From the NCBI GenBank assembly GCA_948467735.1, contig CAOKFN010000002.1, positions 62,001 through 126,000 of the forward strand: 64,000 nt of DNA, given 5' to 3'. The position numbers were made by a program, and so were the translations under genes. A model generated the notes under the pieces. The model was given only the letters and a program-made list of their open reading frames with translations. It had not been told where the DNA came from and did no database searches. Position 1 is the first letter of the stretch. The number at the start of each line of letters is the position of its first letter. Source of the DNA: an uncultured bacterium (lineage in GTDB: Bacteria; Bacillota; Clostridia; Lachnospirales; Lachnospiraceae). Of the stretch, positions 8,177 through 16,633 are shown piece by piece.

Positions 8177-10552
8177 ATGCCAAGTGTGTATGAAAAGTAT
8201 GGGAAGTATCATCAAGAGCTTTCCGAGGAAGAAAAAGGTTCGTTGAATTATGCCAGAGAGCAGGAGGAAAAGCTTCTTGCGGACGCGTCATTGGAGCGCT
8301 GGGAGCATGGCTGGGTCAACAGCGAGGGGGTGAAGAAGCTTTTCCCGGTGCGGGAAAGGGAGGTGAAAATTGCCCTAGAGCGGGCGGAAAAGCATCTTGA
8401 GCCATGGGACAACGCGAGGAATTATTTTCCGGAGGATCCGGGCATCGTGGAGAAGTTTCCGGGGATTGATCCCAAGGGGAAGTTCAGTGAGGTGGATATG
8501 TCCTTTGCGGACCGATATGCAAAGCTTCAGGCTGCGCTGCCCAGCCGTTCTAGGGAAATCCAAACCTATGTGAATACGCAGCTTCGGGCGCTGGGAGGCA
8601 GTTCGGGGGATATTGCCACATGCTTTTCTCGCATGCGCAATGACAGTATAAAGGTCCGCAGACAGCAGCTGGCGGCCAAAATGGCGCCGACTCCGGAGAG
8701 TTCTCAGTATTTGGAGCAGGAAGCCTTAAGCCTTATGAACAACAGCCCGAATATCAAGCGCATGAACGGGTTTTTTCATGTGCTGGAATATGCGGCGGGG
8801 CTTACGGAGCGGGTACCCACCGCTCAGGAGCGCAGGTTTATGAAAAATGTGGGGGCCGAGCTAAGGCCCGATGTGGAGAGGTGCCGGGAGGACGCCTTGA
8901 CGGCGCCGGGAAAGCTGAAGATGGTATTTGCCAATTTGGATCATCAGGTGGAGCAGAAATATTTCGCCTCCCCTCTGACATGGAACGGCGGGCCGGGGGG
9001 ACTGCCGAAGGATGCGGATAATGAGGACGCTCTGGAGGGAATGATTGACCGGTATGCTCTTGCTACGGCGGATCGTGTGATTTCACCTTTATTCCAGCGG
9101 GCGGAGAGGACTTCCCATGGTCTCATCGCTCGTGACGAGCTGATTACGGTGGACGGCAGGATGGTGTCCGATATTATAAACGAGAGGTTTGATGAGGCGT
9201 GGAAGAAAGGAGAACTGGGAGAGGGAGTAAGCCGTTCTTCTTGGATAGAGGAAAATAGGGCTAAGATGACCAATGATATTGTGTCGGCGGGATTGATGGC
9301 GGGGAAGCGTGTGGAGGCTTTTGTGCCGGATAAGAGCGGAAGGATTCCCAAGGAGCCGGTGCAGATCACAAAGGAGGGTTATGAGCCTTCTCCGCTGAAA
9401 AAGGTGACGCTGAACGCATGGGAAAGACATTTTGCCAAGCATGGTTATTTTAAGGAGAAGGCGGCAAAAGCGGCAGAGTATGAGAGGGTGATGGAGGCGA
9501 GAAATAAGATTCAGGCCAGAAATGAGGAAAGAAGGATTCAAATGGGATCGCCCATGAGCATGGGAATGAAGGAGTTCTTTTTTCAAGGCTGGGTAAAAGA
9601 TCATGGTCCTCTTCCGGACAGCGCCGTAAACGGAATTTCCGGTTCCCGAGGGGCGTATACCACGCTGGCTGCCTGCGCCATGTTAAAGGAGGGGTATCAC
9701 ATTCAGGACATTCTCGACCCCAATAAGATGGGGAAGGAGAGAGACAGGATCTGCAGGGAGACCATGGACAGACTGGTGGCGCAGGATAAGGAGTGGGCGG
9801 CGGAGGTCTGCTATGAGGGCCATAAGGCGCTGAACCGGGAGCTGGATGCCTTGGGAAACTTTGATATCACCAATGAAAAGGAGCTGTTTTCGGAGAAAAA
9901 CCGGCCTTTTGTGTTTGCAGCCTCGGTGACGTTTGATTTGGGTCAGGAGATGAATCATTTTAAACAGGAGGTTCTGGCCGTGGCGGAGCGCGAGGCGCCG
10001 GGCAGAGGAAAGGAGGCGTGGGATAAAGTCTTTGAAGCGGGGGACAGTGTGGCTTCCTATGTGGACGCTGCCAAAGGGGCGGTAAAGGCCCGCAGCCATT
10101 ACGGGGAAAACGATGAGAAGAAGGACTTGGCGTCCATAGCCAAGTGGGAGTACCTGCGCGGCATGTATGGGGAGAGGCGGGCGGCGAATCCCGGGAAATC
10201 CGTGACGGAGCTTGGAAGGACCATGGAGCATTATACGATGAGCTTGGCTTTGATGCAAAACGACGCTTTACAGGCAGTTGCAGATAAAGCGGCCAATGAC
10301 AAGGGCTTCGGGGCGGGCGTCAGGAAGGCGGTTCTGGCCGGAGAACTTGGAAGCTATATGAAGGTGGATGGTTTTGACGCCGCAAAGGGGAGCATTCACT
10401 TCCGGATAGAGACGAAGCAGGCCCAGAAAGCCGGGAGTCGAAGCTACGGCATTCAGGAGGCGGTGGAAAAAAATGCCGCCAAGGAAGCCCAAAAGCAGGA
10501 GAAGGAGGCGCAGAAGCAGTCCCCCAAAGGACCGTCAAGGGGCCGCAGGTAA
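8177..10552 (+). CDS. Large protein of unknown function, paralog of 10884-13442
   Basis: 791 residues, family not recognised. ATG 8177 has GGAGG 8 bases upstream. There is no signal peptide or membrane segment; the protein is mostly helical and rich in Glu/Lys/Arg. It aligns over its length with the protein at 10884. The best block lies at about residues 370-455, where both share SAGLMAGKRVEAFVPDK, GYEPSPL and KVTLNAWERHFA. The C-terminal ~25 residues are a Lys/Gln/Ala tail ending PKGPSRGRR, like the ends of the 5031 and 10884 products. Position after T4SS genes plus the basic tail suggests a secreted substrate, but that is inference. The structured RNA-like leader suggests post-transcriptional control. 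Confidence 0.65.
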   Translation: MPSVYEKYGKYHQELSEEEKGSLNYAREQEEKLLADASLERWEHGWVNSEGVKKLFPVREREVKIALERAEKHLEPWDNARNYFPEDPGIVEKFPGIDPKGKFSEVDMSFADRYAKLQAALPSRSREIQTYVNTQLRALGGSSGDIATCFSRMRNDSIKVRRQQLAAKMAPTPESSQYLEQEALSLMNNSPNIKRMNGFFHVLEYAAGLTERVPTAQERRFMKNVGAELRPDVERCREDALTAPGKLKMVFANLDHQVEQKYFASPLTWNGGPGGLPKDADNEDALEGMIDRYALATADRVISPLFQRAERTSHGLIARDELITVDGRMVSDIINERFDEAWKKGELGEGVSRSSWIEENRAKMTNDIVSAGLMAGKRVEAFVPDKSGRIPKEPVQITKEGYEPSPLKKVTLNAWERHFAKHGYFKEKAAKAAEYERVMEARNKIQARNEERRIQMGSPMSMGMKEFFFQGWVKDHGPLPDSAVNGISGSRGAYTTLAACAMLKEGYHIQDILDPNKMGKERDRICRETMDRLVAQDKEWAAEVCYEGHKALNRELDALGNFDITNEKELFSEKNRPFVFAASVTFDLGQEMNHFKQEVLAVAEREAPGRGKEAWDKVFEAGDSVASYVDAAKGAVKARSHYGENDEKKDLASIAKWEYLRGMYGERRAANPGKSVTELGRTMEHYTMSLALMQNDALQAVADKAANDKGFGAGVRKAVLAGELGSYMKVDGFDAAKGSIHFRIETKQAQKAGSRSYGIQEAVEKNAAKEAQKQEKEAQKQSPKGPSRGRR

Positions 10553-10618
10553 AAAAGCCGTATGCGCCGAAACCCAGACACGGAACTAAAAATAAAAAAG
10601 ACGGAACTCAAAAAACAG

Positions 10619-10883
10619 AACTAAAATAAACCAAAAAACAGTCTCGGAATGGAAGCGCCCGGAAGGGTTTTCAGACGCGAAAGCGGCTGAACAACCCTTC
10701 CCCTGCAAGGGCGCTGGAATGCAGAGACGGAACTAGAATAAAAGAGACGGAACTGGAATAAACCAAAAAACAGTCTCGGAATGGAAGCGCCCGGAAGGGT
10801 TTTCAGACGCGAAAGCGGCTGAATAACCCTTCCCCTGCAAGGGCGCTGGAATGCAGAGACGGGACTAGGATAGGAGGAAAATT
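10619..10883 (+). promoter_or_regulatory. Tandem structured RNA motif (copies B1 and B2) in the leader of the 10884 gene
   Basis: Two nearly identical units repeat with a 132-bp period (10631 and 10763). In B1, P1 is GTCTC (10641-10645)/GAGAC (10724-10728). An 8x8-nt internal loop (GGAATGGA against GGAATGCA) follows. P2 is AGCGCCC (10654-10660)/GGGCGCT (10709-10715) and P3 is GGAAGGG (10661-10667)/CCCTTCC (10695-10701). The top is a TCAG/CTGA stem with a GCGAAAGC tetraloop hairpin. B2 has P1 at 10773-10777/10856-10860 and P2 ending at 10847; it ends in GGACTAGGATAGGAGG, so the ribosome binding site (10872-10877) lies 11 nt after P1. The copy at 54.1 kb has the same architecture with compensatory changes. 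I do not recognise a known riboswitch class. Confidence 0.75.
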
Positions 10884-13442
10884 ATGCCCACATTATTTGA
10901 ACAGTACGCAAAGTATCGTTATCAGCAGACCGAGGGGGATCTGGAAGAACTGGCAGAGGAAGCGGAAAAACAGAAGGATTTGGACAGGGATCTGGACAGG
11001 ATGGAAGCATATCGCCAAGAACAGGCTCAGAGGGAAAAAGAAGGGAAGCCGAAGGAAGAAAAAGATGAGAGCGAGATGACGCCCGAAGAGAAGGAAACGA
11101 AGGAGTGGCTGCATAGAAACAGAAAGCTCGCCCGCTGGAGCATGGGGAACAGGCAGGGTTACATAAGCGCTGATGGAGCTTATTCTCCTTATATGGTTCA
11201 GCAGGTCAGAATGCGTCATGTCTTCCGGGATAGTTTTGATATGATGTCAAAGTGGGGATATGCTTTTCCGGAAGATGAGGATGTGTGTGAGAAATTTCCG
11301 GCAATGGATCCCATGGGGAGCTATTGCGAGGTGGATTTGGGCTTCAGGGATCGGATCAGTAAGATTGAGGCGGCGGCAAAGACGCGTCCCGAGGAAATAC
11401 AAAAGTATGTGGAACAGACGGTGAATGACTGGAATTCTCCCGATAAAAAGGTTTCAAGAGCATGGGACAGGGTAAGAGAAGCCGCACAGAAGGTAGCGTG
11501 CAATACCAGAGCCGCAAAGCGCGCCGTTACTCAGGAGGATTCCGACTGGTTTCTGGAGGAGCGGCAGGGTTTGATAGACAAGAGCATGTACTTTCAGCGG
11601 TTTGACCGTCTGTTGAACGTGATGGAGTATGCGGTGGGAATTTCCAATCGGCCGCCGAGCAAAGAGGAAATAGAAACGGCGAAGGAATTGGAGGTGCCTT
11701 TTACGCCGACATTGGAGGCCCTGAGAGACGCCCCTGTCCGCGTACCGGACGAAATCAAGGTGGAATTCCAAGACTTTTCCCACAAGATGGAACAGCTGCA
11801 GTACTGTAATCCTGAAAACTGGGGAAAAAGGTCTAGGAATGTGCCGAAGGACGCCCCCAGTGCGGAAGCTGCGGAGCATTATATGGAAAAGTATGTGGAA
11901 GCCACCGCGGACAGATATATATCCCCCCTGTTTGCTCAAGTGGAGAACGCCACAGAAGGAATCGTGAACAGGGGCGATTTGATTATCGTAGGTGGGAAAA
12001 CCGTAAGTGAAGTTATGGAAGAAAAGTACCGGCAGGGCATAGGGGATGGAACCATTGGCAGCAATGTGAGTCAGAAGAAATGGTATGAGCAGAACCTGAA
12101 GCGGATGACGGGAGAGATTGTATCCGCGGGCCTGATGGCCGGAAAGCGTGTGGAGGCCTTTGTGCCTGATAAGGAAGGGCGGCTTCCCAAGGAGCCCATT
12201 GGCATTACCAAGACGGGCTATGAGCCGTCGCCTCTGGAGAAAGTGACCTTAAACGCATGGGAGAGGCATTTTGCAAGGCATGGCTATTATAAGGAGAAAG
12301 CGGCCAAGGCGGTAGATTACCAGCAGACCATGGACGCAAGGGAGCGGGTGCAGGTTCGGAATGCCCAGAGTAGAATTGAGGCGAATAGGCTGTCGGGGAA
12401 CAAGATGAAGGGTCTGTTTTTCGGGGAGTGGATGAAGGAAAACGGTCCTCTGCCCACGAAAGTGCCGGGAGGGTTCAGCGCCGGTCGTTCCATTTTTCCC
12501 ACCATGGCAATCTGCGCCATGGTGAATAAGGGATATTCCTTGGAGGATGTGCTGGATCCCGATAAGCTGACGGAGCAAAGAAATGCCGTTGGAAAAGAAG
12601 TGATAGAGAGGATGAGCGCCGGAGATAAGAAGTGGGAGGCCGATGTGTTTTTGCGCGGAGGAAATGCTTTGGCGAAGGAATTTGATAGAATTGCTTCCGG
12701 TATTGATTATACAAATGAGAAAGAGCTTTTTTCCGATAAGGGCAAGCCTTTGTTTGCCGCGGCCAAGGCTTTGATGGATGTGAGACAGGAAATGAGGAGG
12801 GGATCTATAAGTGAGGAGATGCTGCAGGCGGCGGAAGCGGCAAATCCCGGGAAGGGAAAAGAAGAGCTGGAGAAGCTTGACAATTTGGGCAAGGGTCTGG
12901 CGCTTTATCTGAATGGCGCTCAGAACAGTCTGCAAAGCAGAGTTCATTTCGGTACTAACGTCCATGGGGATATGATGAATATTGCCTGCTTTGAAGCGAT
13001 GAAAAATATTATGGCTGAGAAGAGGGCGGCGAATCCGGGAAAACCGCAGATGGAATTGTTTGGGATCATGGAGATGGGATGCATGTCGGCTGTGATAGCC
13101 AACAATGAAAGCTTCAATAATTTCTCCAACACGGCCGCGACGAAGCCGGAGTATATTCAGGTATTGGCAAATAAGGCTTTGACCGGAGAGCTGGGCAGGT
13201 CCATGAAGGTATCGGTGGATGCTGCAAAGTTGACCGCGGAGTTTGGCATTGATGTGAAATATAATCAGAAACGGGAGAAAAAGGACGAAAGGATTCGGGA
13301 AATTGTTGGCGAGAATGCGGCCAAGGACGCTCGAAAGCAGAGGGACAAGGAGCGCGAGGCGCTTCAGAAGGCAAAGGAGGCGCAGTCAAAGAAAAAAGCG
13401 GCCCCAAAGCAGGCGCCGAAGAGTCCTGCAAGGGGGCATTGA
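10884..13442 (+). CDS. Large protein of unknown function, paralog of 8177-10552
   Basis: 852 residues, family not recognised. It is the paralog of the upstream 791-residue protein and shares the block of about 85 residues around GKRVEAFVPDK and LNAWERHFARHGYYKEKAA, a KRAANPGK motif, and a GELGxSMKV segment near the end. The N-terminal ~80 residues are extra: an acidic/basic coiled-coil-like stretch rich in Glu and Lys. The C-terminus is Lys/Ala-rich and ends KQAPKSPARGH. There are no membrane segments or signal peptide. The tandem RNA leader ends in the AGGAGG site 6 bases before ATG 10884. It is convergent with the AraC-GNAT gene; the 48-bp gap shows no terminator. It could be a T4SS effector, structural or DNA-binding protein; the sequence alone does not decide. 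Confidence 0.65.
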   Translation: MPTLFEQYAKYRYQQTEGDLEELAEEAEKQKDLDRDLDRMEAYRQEQAQREKEGKPKEEKDESEMTPEEKETKEWLHRNRKLARWSMGNRQGYISADGAYSPYMVQQVRMRHVFRDSFDMMSKWGYAFPEDEDVCEKFPAMDPMGSYCEVDLGFRDRISKIEAAAKTRPEEIQKYVEQTVNDWNSPDKKVSRAWDRVREAAQKVACNTRAAKRAVTQEDSDWFLEERQGLIDKSMYFQRFDRLLNVMEYAVGISNRPPSKEEIETAKELEVPFTPTLEALRDAPVRVPDEIKVEFQDFSHKMEQLQYCNPENWGKRSRNVPKDAPSAEAAEHYMEKYVEATADRYISPLFAQVENATEGIVNRGDLIIVGGKTVSEVMEEKYRQGIGDGTIGSNVSQKKWYEQNLKRMTGEIVSAGLMAGKRVEAFVPDKEGRLPKEPIGITKTGYEPSPLEKVTLNAWERHFARHGYYKEKAAKAVDYQQTMDARERVQVRNAQSRIEANRLSGNKMKGLFFGEWMKENGPLPTKVPGGFSAGRSIFPTMAICAMVNKGYSLEDVLDPDKLTEQRNAVGKEVIERMSAGDKKWEADVFLRGGNALAKEFDRIASGIDYTNEKELFSDKGKPLFAAAKALMDVRQEMRRGSISEEMLQAAEAANPGKGKEELEKLDNLGKGLALYLNGAQNSLQSRVHFGTNVHGDMMNIACFEAMKNIMAEKRAANPGKPQMELFGIMEMGCMSAVIANNESFNNFSNTAATKPEYIQVLANKALTGELGRSMKVSVDAAKLTAEFGIDVKYNQKREKKDERIREIVGENAAKDARKQRDKEREALQKAKEAQSKKKAAPKQAPKSPARGH

Positions 13443-13490
13443 CGGAAACGTGACTTGTGATATGCCGTCGGCCGCAAAGAGGCTGTAATG

Positions 13491-14366
13491 TTATAAGCGT
13501 TTGTAAAAAATCAGTTCATCGTATGTGTTCCGGCTGCCCCATGGCTCCAGAATGCCGTTAGGTATCCTGCCGCACAGCTCCATGCCGAGAGCCTTGTCAA
13601 AGGCTTCCGTTCCGTTGCTGCGGCAGGAGGTAATGACGTAATCGCATCCCATGTCTTTGGCATGACGGAAGCATTCCAGACATATTTTTTTCCCCAGCCC
13701 CTGCCTTTGGAAAGCGGGGTTGACCACTACGTCCGCAAGCTCCCAGCGATTGGAGGAGAGAATGTGCTGTGATCTGGCGGCAAGGGCAGCTGCGATAATA
13801 TTTTCGCCCACTGCCGCCACCAGAGCGATACAGCTTCCGCAATCCATTTGGGCAATGTTTTTCCTGACACGCTCCTCGGTTTCCTCCAAAGTGTTTCCTG
13901 AGAAAATATTTTCCCAGAGGCTTTTAGCGTCGGTTTGCCGTACTTTTCTGATAATGATTTCGCTCATTTCCGATATTTTGGTATTGTCCTTTGCCATTTC
14001 CTGTAATTCCTCCTGAATTAATTGAAGTTTTCTGCTGATTTTTTTCTGGCTGTGCAGCCTTTGGTGGTTTTGGAATTCGCTGGGGGTGCATCCGATACAC
14101 TGTAGAAAGGCTTTGTAAAATCCGGCCTGTGTGTCGAATCCATAATCTGCGGCCACATCATAGATTTTGCGCCCCAAGGCGATTTCCCGGGCGGCATTCA
14201 CAAGCTTGCGCTTCCTGATATATGTCATAATCGGCATGCCGGTCATCGCGTGCAGGCGATAGTAGAGCTGTCTGGGGGAATAGTGATATTTCCGGCTCAG
14301 CTCCACAAGGGTTAAATCTCTTTTCAGGTTGTTTTCAATGTAATCGAGTATGTCGTCCGACAGCAA
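13491..14366 (-). CDS. AraC-type HTH fused to GNAT N-acetyltransferase
   Basis: 291 residues with two domains. Residues ~5-105 form an AraC/XylS double helix-turn-helix (SRKYHYSPRQLYYR and VAADYGFDTQAGFYKAF are the two HTH cores). Residues ~130-290 are a GNAT acetyltransferase with the acetyl-CoA binding motif A, NPAFQRQGLGKKI. The AraC domain is N-terminal with no upstream sensor domain, so the acetyltransferase may act as the sensor or modify a partner. The start is TTG 14366, 7 bases after AAAGGCGG. It runs convergent to the large unknown gene and is divergently arranged with the membrane protein at 14786. Target genes and acetyl acceptor are unknown. Confidence 0.8.
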   Translation of the reverse strand: MLSDDILDYIENNLKRDLTLVELSRKYHYSPRQLYYRLHAMTGMPIMTYIRKRKLVNAAREIALGRKIYDVAADYGFDTQAGFYKAFLQCIGCTPSEFQNHQRLHSQKKISRKLQLIQEELQEMAKDNTKISEMSEIIIRKVRQTDAKSLWENIFSGNTLEETEERVRKNIAQMDCGSCIALVAAVGENIIAAALAARSQHILSSNRWELADVVVNPAFQRQGLGKKICLECFRHAKDMGCDYVITSCRSNGTEAFDKALGMELCGRIPNGILEPWGSRNTYDELIFYKRL

Positions 14367-14785
14367 GTAATCACCGCCTTTGCTCCTTGGGGCTTTTCTG
14401 TTTTGTGTTTCTGTTTTATTATATCAGATTTCGGAAAGTTTTCTTTTCCAAAACTGCAAAATTGAGCAGCTTTTTTTAAGCGGCGATACGGGCAGAAAGC
14501 GAAGCGTCTGCGCGCAGTCTGCGTCGGCATACTGAAGCTTGACGGCGAAAGGCTTTTAAAAGCCGTTGGACAATTTAATTTCTTTATGCTATAATAAATC
14601 CATATTTATGGCGGGAAACGGCCGAATGGCCATCGATGTCATGCTTGAATTGTAAATATGACATAAAAGTATTTTGCTTACAAAAACCCCGTCAAGGCTG
14701 AAGTTAACGGACTTTCAGCCCGGCCTTGAGCCGATTCTGGGTAGATAAAGTTGACGCTGTCTTTGGATAAAAGGAGGGTTTAGGC
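14367..14785. promoter_or_regulatory. Divergent intergenic region with a sigma-A-type promoter and leader hairpin
   Basis: On the plus strand, TTGGAC (14566-14571) and TATAAT (14590-14595) are 18 bases apart, a good promoter for the gene at 14786. Its ~190-nt leader contains a hairpin in which CAAGG-CTGAA (14693-14702) pairs with TTCAG (14714-14718) and CCTTG (14724-14728) across a 5-nt bulge. No T-run follows, so it is not a classical attenuator, and I could not match it to a riboswitch class. Confidence 0.5.
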
Positions 14786-15505
14786 ATGAAAATAATTGTT
14801 GACAGGGTATTGCATATATTATATTCGATTATGTTAGGCTTCGCGTTGAATTATTGTATCTATTCCTTCCAGAATGCGATTGTCTGGTCCGTTATCCCCA
14901 TGCTGCTGGTAATATTTTTGTTTGTCCGTTATCTGAAGAAATCGGAGCCAAAGCTTTGGCAGTATGTATGTACCGTTCCTATCATTATTGCCTCTTATTT
15001 GTTTTATTCCTTTATGTATCTGCGCGGAAGCCGTCTGTCCCTCACCGCGGCGGTATTGTCGTTTGTCTTAGTCCTATGGTCCATATTGTGCATAGAAGAG
15101 AAAATTGAGGTGAAAAAAGAAGCGATAATTTATTTGGCGGCCTTTCTTGTAGTTTATCTGGCGGGCGGTTCCTTTCTTTGGTTTTCTTATAACCAAAAGG
15201 CGGCCGCAGCCATTGACTGCCTCGTCAAAAACGCGGATGTTTCCGTCATTGATGATTATGAGAGCTTTCTAATCAATGCGGCGTTGGAAGCGGACGGTTT
15301 ATGTCAGGAAATAGACGCGGTTTTTTACGGTTCTGATAAGAGATATAATCTGTTTGATTTGGCGTATAATTATTGCTATCATGCCGAGTCATACAGGAAG
15401 GAATATTACGAATTGCTTGAAAAGCTGGAAGGTTCTGAATATAATAAAATAAAACTTCTGGTCAACAATGTGCCCTTTTCCCTTGGAGGTCTGGTCAGTC
15501 CGTAA
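14786..15505 (+). CDS. Membrane protein of unknown function
   Basis: 239 residues. ATG 14786 has AAAGGAGGG 7 bases upstream. The N-terminal ~135 residues contain about five hydrophobic segments separated by short basic loops. The C-terminal ~105 residues are soluble, helical and acidic, with Tyr-rich stretches and no recognisable motif. No catalytic signature is visible. It has its own promoter (14566-14595) and terminator (15550-15585), so it appears monocistronic. Function unknown. Confidence 0.7.
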   Translation: MKIIVDRVLHILYSIMLGFALNYCIYSFQNAIVWSVIPMLLVIFLFVRYLKKSEPKLWQYVCTVPIIIASYLFYSFMYLRGSRLSLTAAVLSFVLVLWSILCIEEKIEVKKEAIIYLAAFLVVYLAGGSFLWFSYNQKAAAAIDCLVKNADVSVIDDYESFLINAALEADGLCQEIDAVFYGSDKRYNLFDLAYNYCYHAESYRKEYYELLEKLEGSEYNKIKLLVNNVPFSLGGLVSP

Positions 15506-15549
15506 AAGGGAGAAGCTCATGTGTTGTAATTCTTTTGTTTAAAAGCAGA

Positions 15550-15585
15550 GACGGAAAGTTCGTGACAGAACTTTCCGTCTTTTTT
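15550..15585 (+). terminator. Rho-independent terminator
   Basis: GACGGAAAGTTC (15550-15561), 6-nt loop, perfect complement GAACTTTCCGTC (15568-15579), then six T. A 12-bp stem with a U-tract ends transcription of the membrane protein gene. Confidence 0.9.
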
Positions 15586-15743
15586 ATGCGCAGTCCGCAT
15601 ATGGAAGTATGCCGTTGATACAGCATGCGTGCGGCGCGGAGAGCAGGGAGATAATTTTCCCCGGTCCAAATGTAAATGTACACGGGCGTTCCGGCGAAGT
15701 GTATCGCTGGAAGCCCGGCACGCTATTCAAGGAAGAACAAATT

Positions 15744-16037
15744 TCAGTAGACGGATACCTTGGCGTTTTCCGTCATCCATTTGCACAAGCCCGGCATTCC
15801 TGTGCGCATAGCCACAATTAAAATAAATATAAGTAAGAATCCGATGATAAATTCTTTGAGACTTCTCTTTGCGTGTTCCATTTCATCCGCATCCTGAGCC
15901 TTCGCGTAGCGGATGCTTAAGAAGATGCACTGGATGGCGCCAAGGGAGCTGACAATAAGCAGAAGCGTGCCGGTATAGCCGTTTACAAGGTTCAGTATGG
16001 GAAGAACCAGATTGTAATATGCATTGGAATCTGTCAT
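15744..16037 (-). CDS. Small T4SS pilin-like (VirB2-type) membrane protein
   Basis: 97 residues with two hydrophobic segments (about 10-42 and 64-85) joined by a short charged loop containing AKAQDADEMEHAKRSLKE. This is the layout of Firmicutes VirB2/T4SS pilin-like proteins. It is a clear paralog of the protein encoded at 16071-16358: both have SLGAI or GAIGAI, the sequence IxCIFLxIxxAKA, and IIGFxLIFxLxxA. AAGGAGGG lies 6 bases before the ATG at 16037. It is second in a two-gene minus-strand unit. It probably supplies the pilus or channel lining for the T4SS encoded at 1-5 kb, although it is not adjacent and lies on the other strand. Confidence 0.65.
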   Translation of the reverse strand: MTDSNAYYNLVLPILNLVNGYTGTLLLIVSSLGAIQCIFLSIRYAKAQDADEMEHAKRSLKEFIIGFLLIFILIVAMRTGMPGLCKWMTENAKVSVY

Positions 16038-16070
16038 ACGTTACCCTCCTTGGGTTCTGTGAACGGCGCG

Positions 16071-16358
16071 TCAGTTCGAGCTGTTCATCCATGCCTGCAT
16101 TGCGGGAAGTCCCAGTTTCAGGGCAAGCATCAGCACAAAGATAAGTACGAAACCGATGATTGCATTTTTGAGCGCGCCCTTTGCCTTTTCTCTGTCTTGG
16201 GGTTCCTCGGCCTTGGCAAGCTTGATTCCCAGAAAAATACAGTAGATGGCGCCGATGGCTCCTACCAGAGTGAGAATGGGGTTAATGGCCATATTCAGCA
16301 GTTCAACGATGGGCTTCATCATCTGTTCAAAGGGATTTGAGGCTAATAATACATACAT
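16071..16358 (-). CDS. Small T4SS pilin-like (VirB2-type) membrane protein
   Basis: 95 residues, paralog of the 15744-16037 product, with two hydrophobic helices around residues 22-48 and 66-86 and the charged connecting loop AKAEEPQDREKAKGALKN. AAAGGAGA precedes the ATG at 16358 at good spacing. It is first in a minus-strand pair 33 bp before the second copy and is transcribed from the promoter at 16406-16434. No cleavable signal peptide is obvious, which is common in this family. It likely packs in the membrane as a T4SS pilin or channel subunit; this rests on size, topology and the T4SS genes upstream. Confidence 0.65.
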   Translation of the reverse strand: MYVLLASNPFEQMMKPIVELLNMAINPILTLVGAIGAIYCIFLGIKLAKAEEPQDREKAKGALKNAIIGFVLIFVLMLALKLGLPAMQAWMNSSN

Positions 16359-16405
16359 AGTGATGTCTCCTTTCCGTAAAAAGTATTGTGAGGTGCTTTA
16401 AAATC

Positions 16406-16434
16406 ATTATATAATTGCGCATATTGCCTTTCAA
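16406..16434 (-). promoter_or_regulatory. Sigma-A-type promoter of the pilin-like pair
   Basis: On the minus strand, TTGAAA (16429-16434) and TATAAT (16406-16411) are exactly 17 bases apart, about 47 bases upstream of ATG 16358. Consensus-like, so expression of the pilin-like genes could be strong. Confidence 0.75.
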
Positions 16435-16633
16435 TGTTCAAATTTGTTCCAAAGCAGTCATTTTTGCAGAGAAGACATAAGGGCGTTCCTTGGCCGCGGC
16501 GCCAGTCAAAAATAACCTATTTCAGTCAAATACGGCACTGTATTCCCATTCCCGGCTTTGCTACAATAATTTTGAAAGTTTGCTGCTATTTGTGATTGCA
16601 GGTTCGTCAGAGGGCGGACAGGGAGGTATGGGA

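Noticed and set aside
7757..8178. Minus-strand frames in the gap before the 8177 gene
   Set aside because: No ribosome binding site, no homology, and they overlap the conserved RNA-like leader.
14641..14785. Riboswitch (c-di-GMP or similar) before the membrane protein gene
   Set aside because: Only one bulged hairpin is visible, and none of the conserved core sequences of the classes I know is present.
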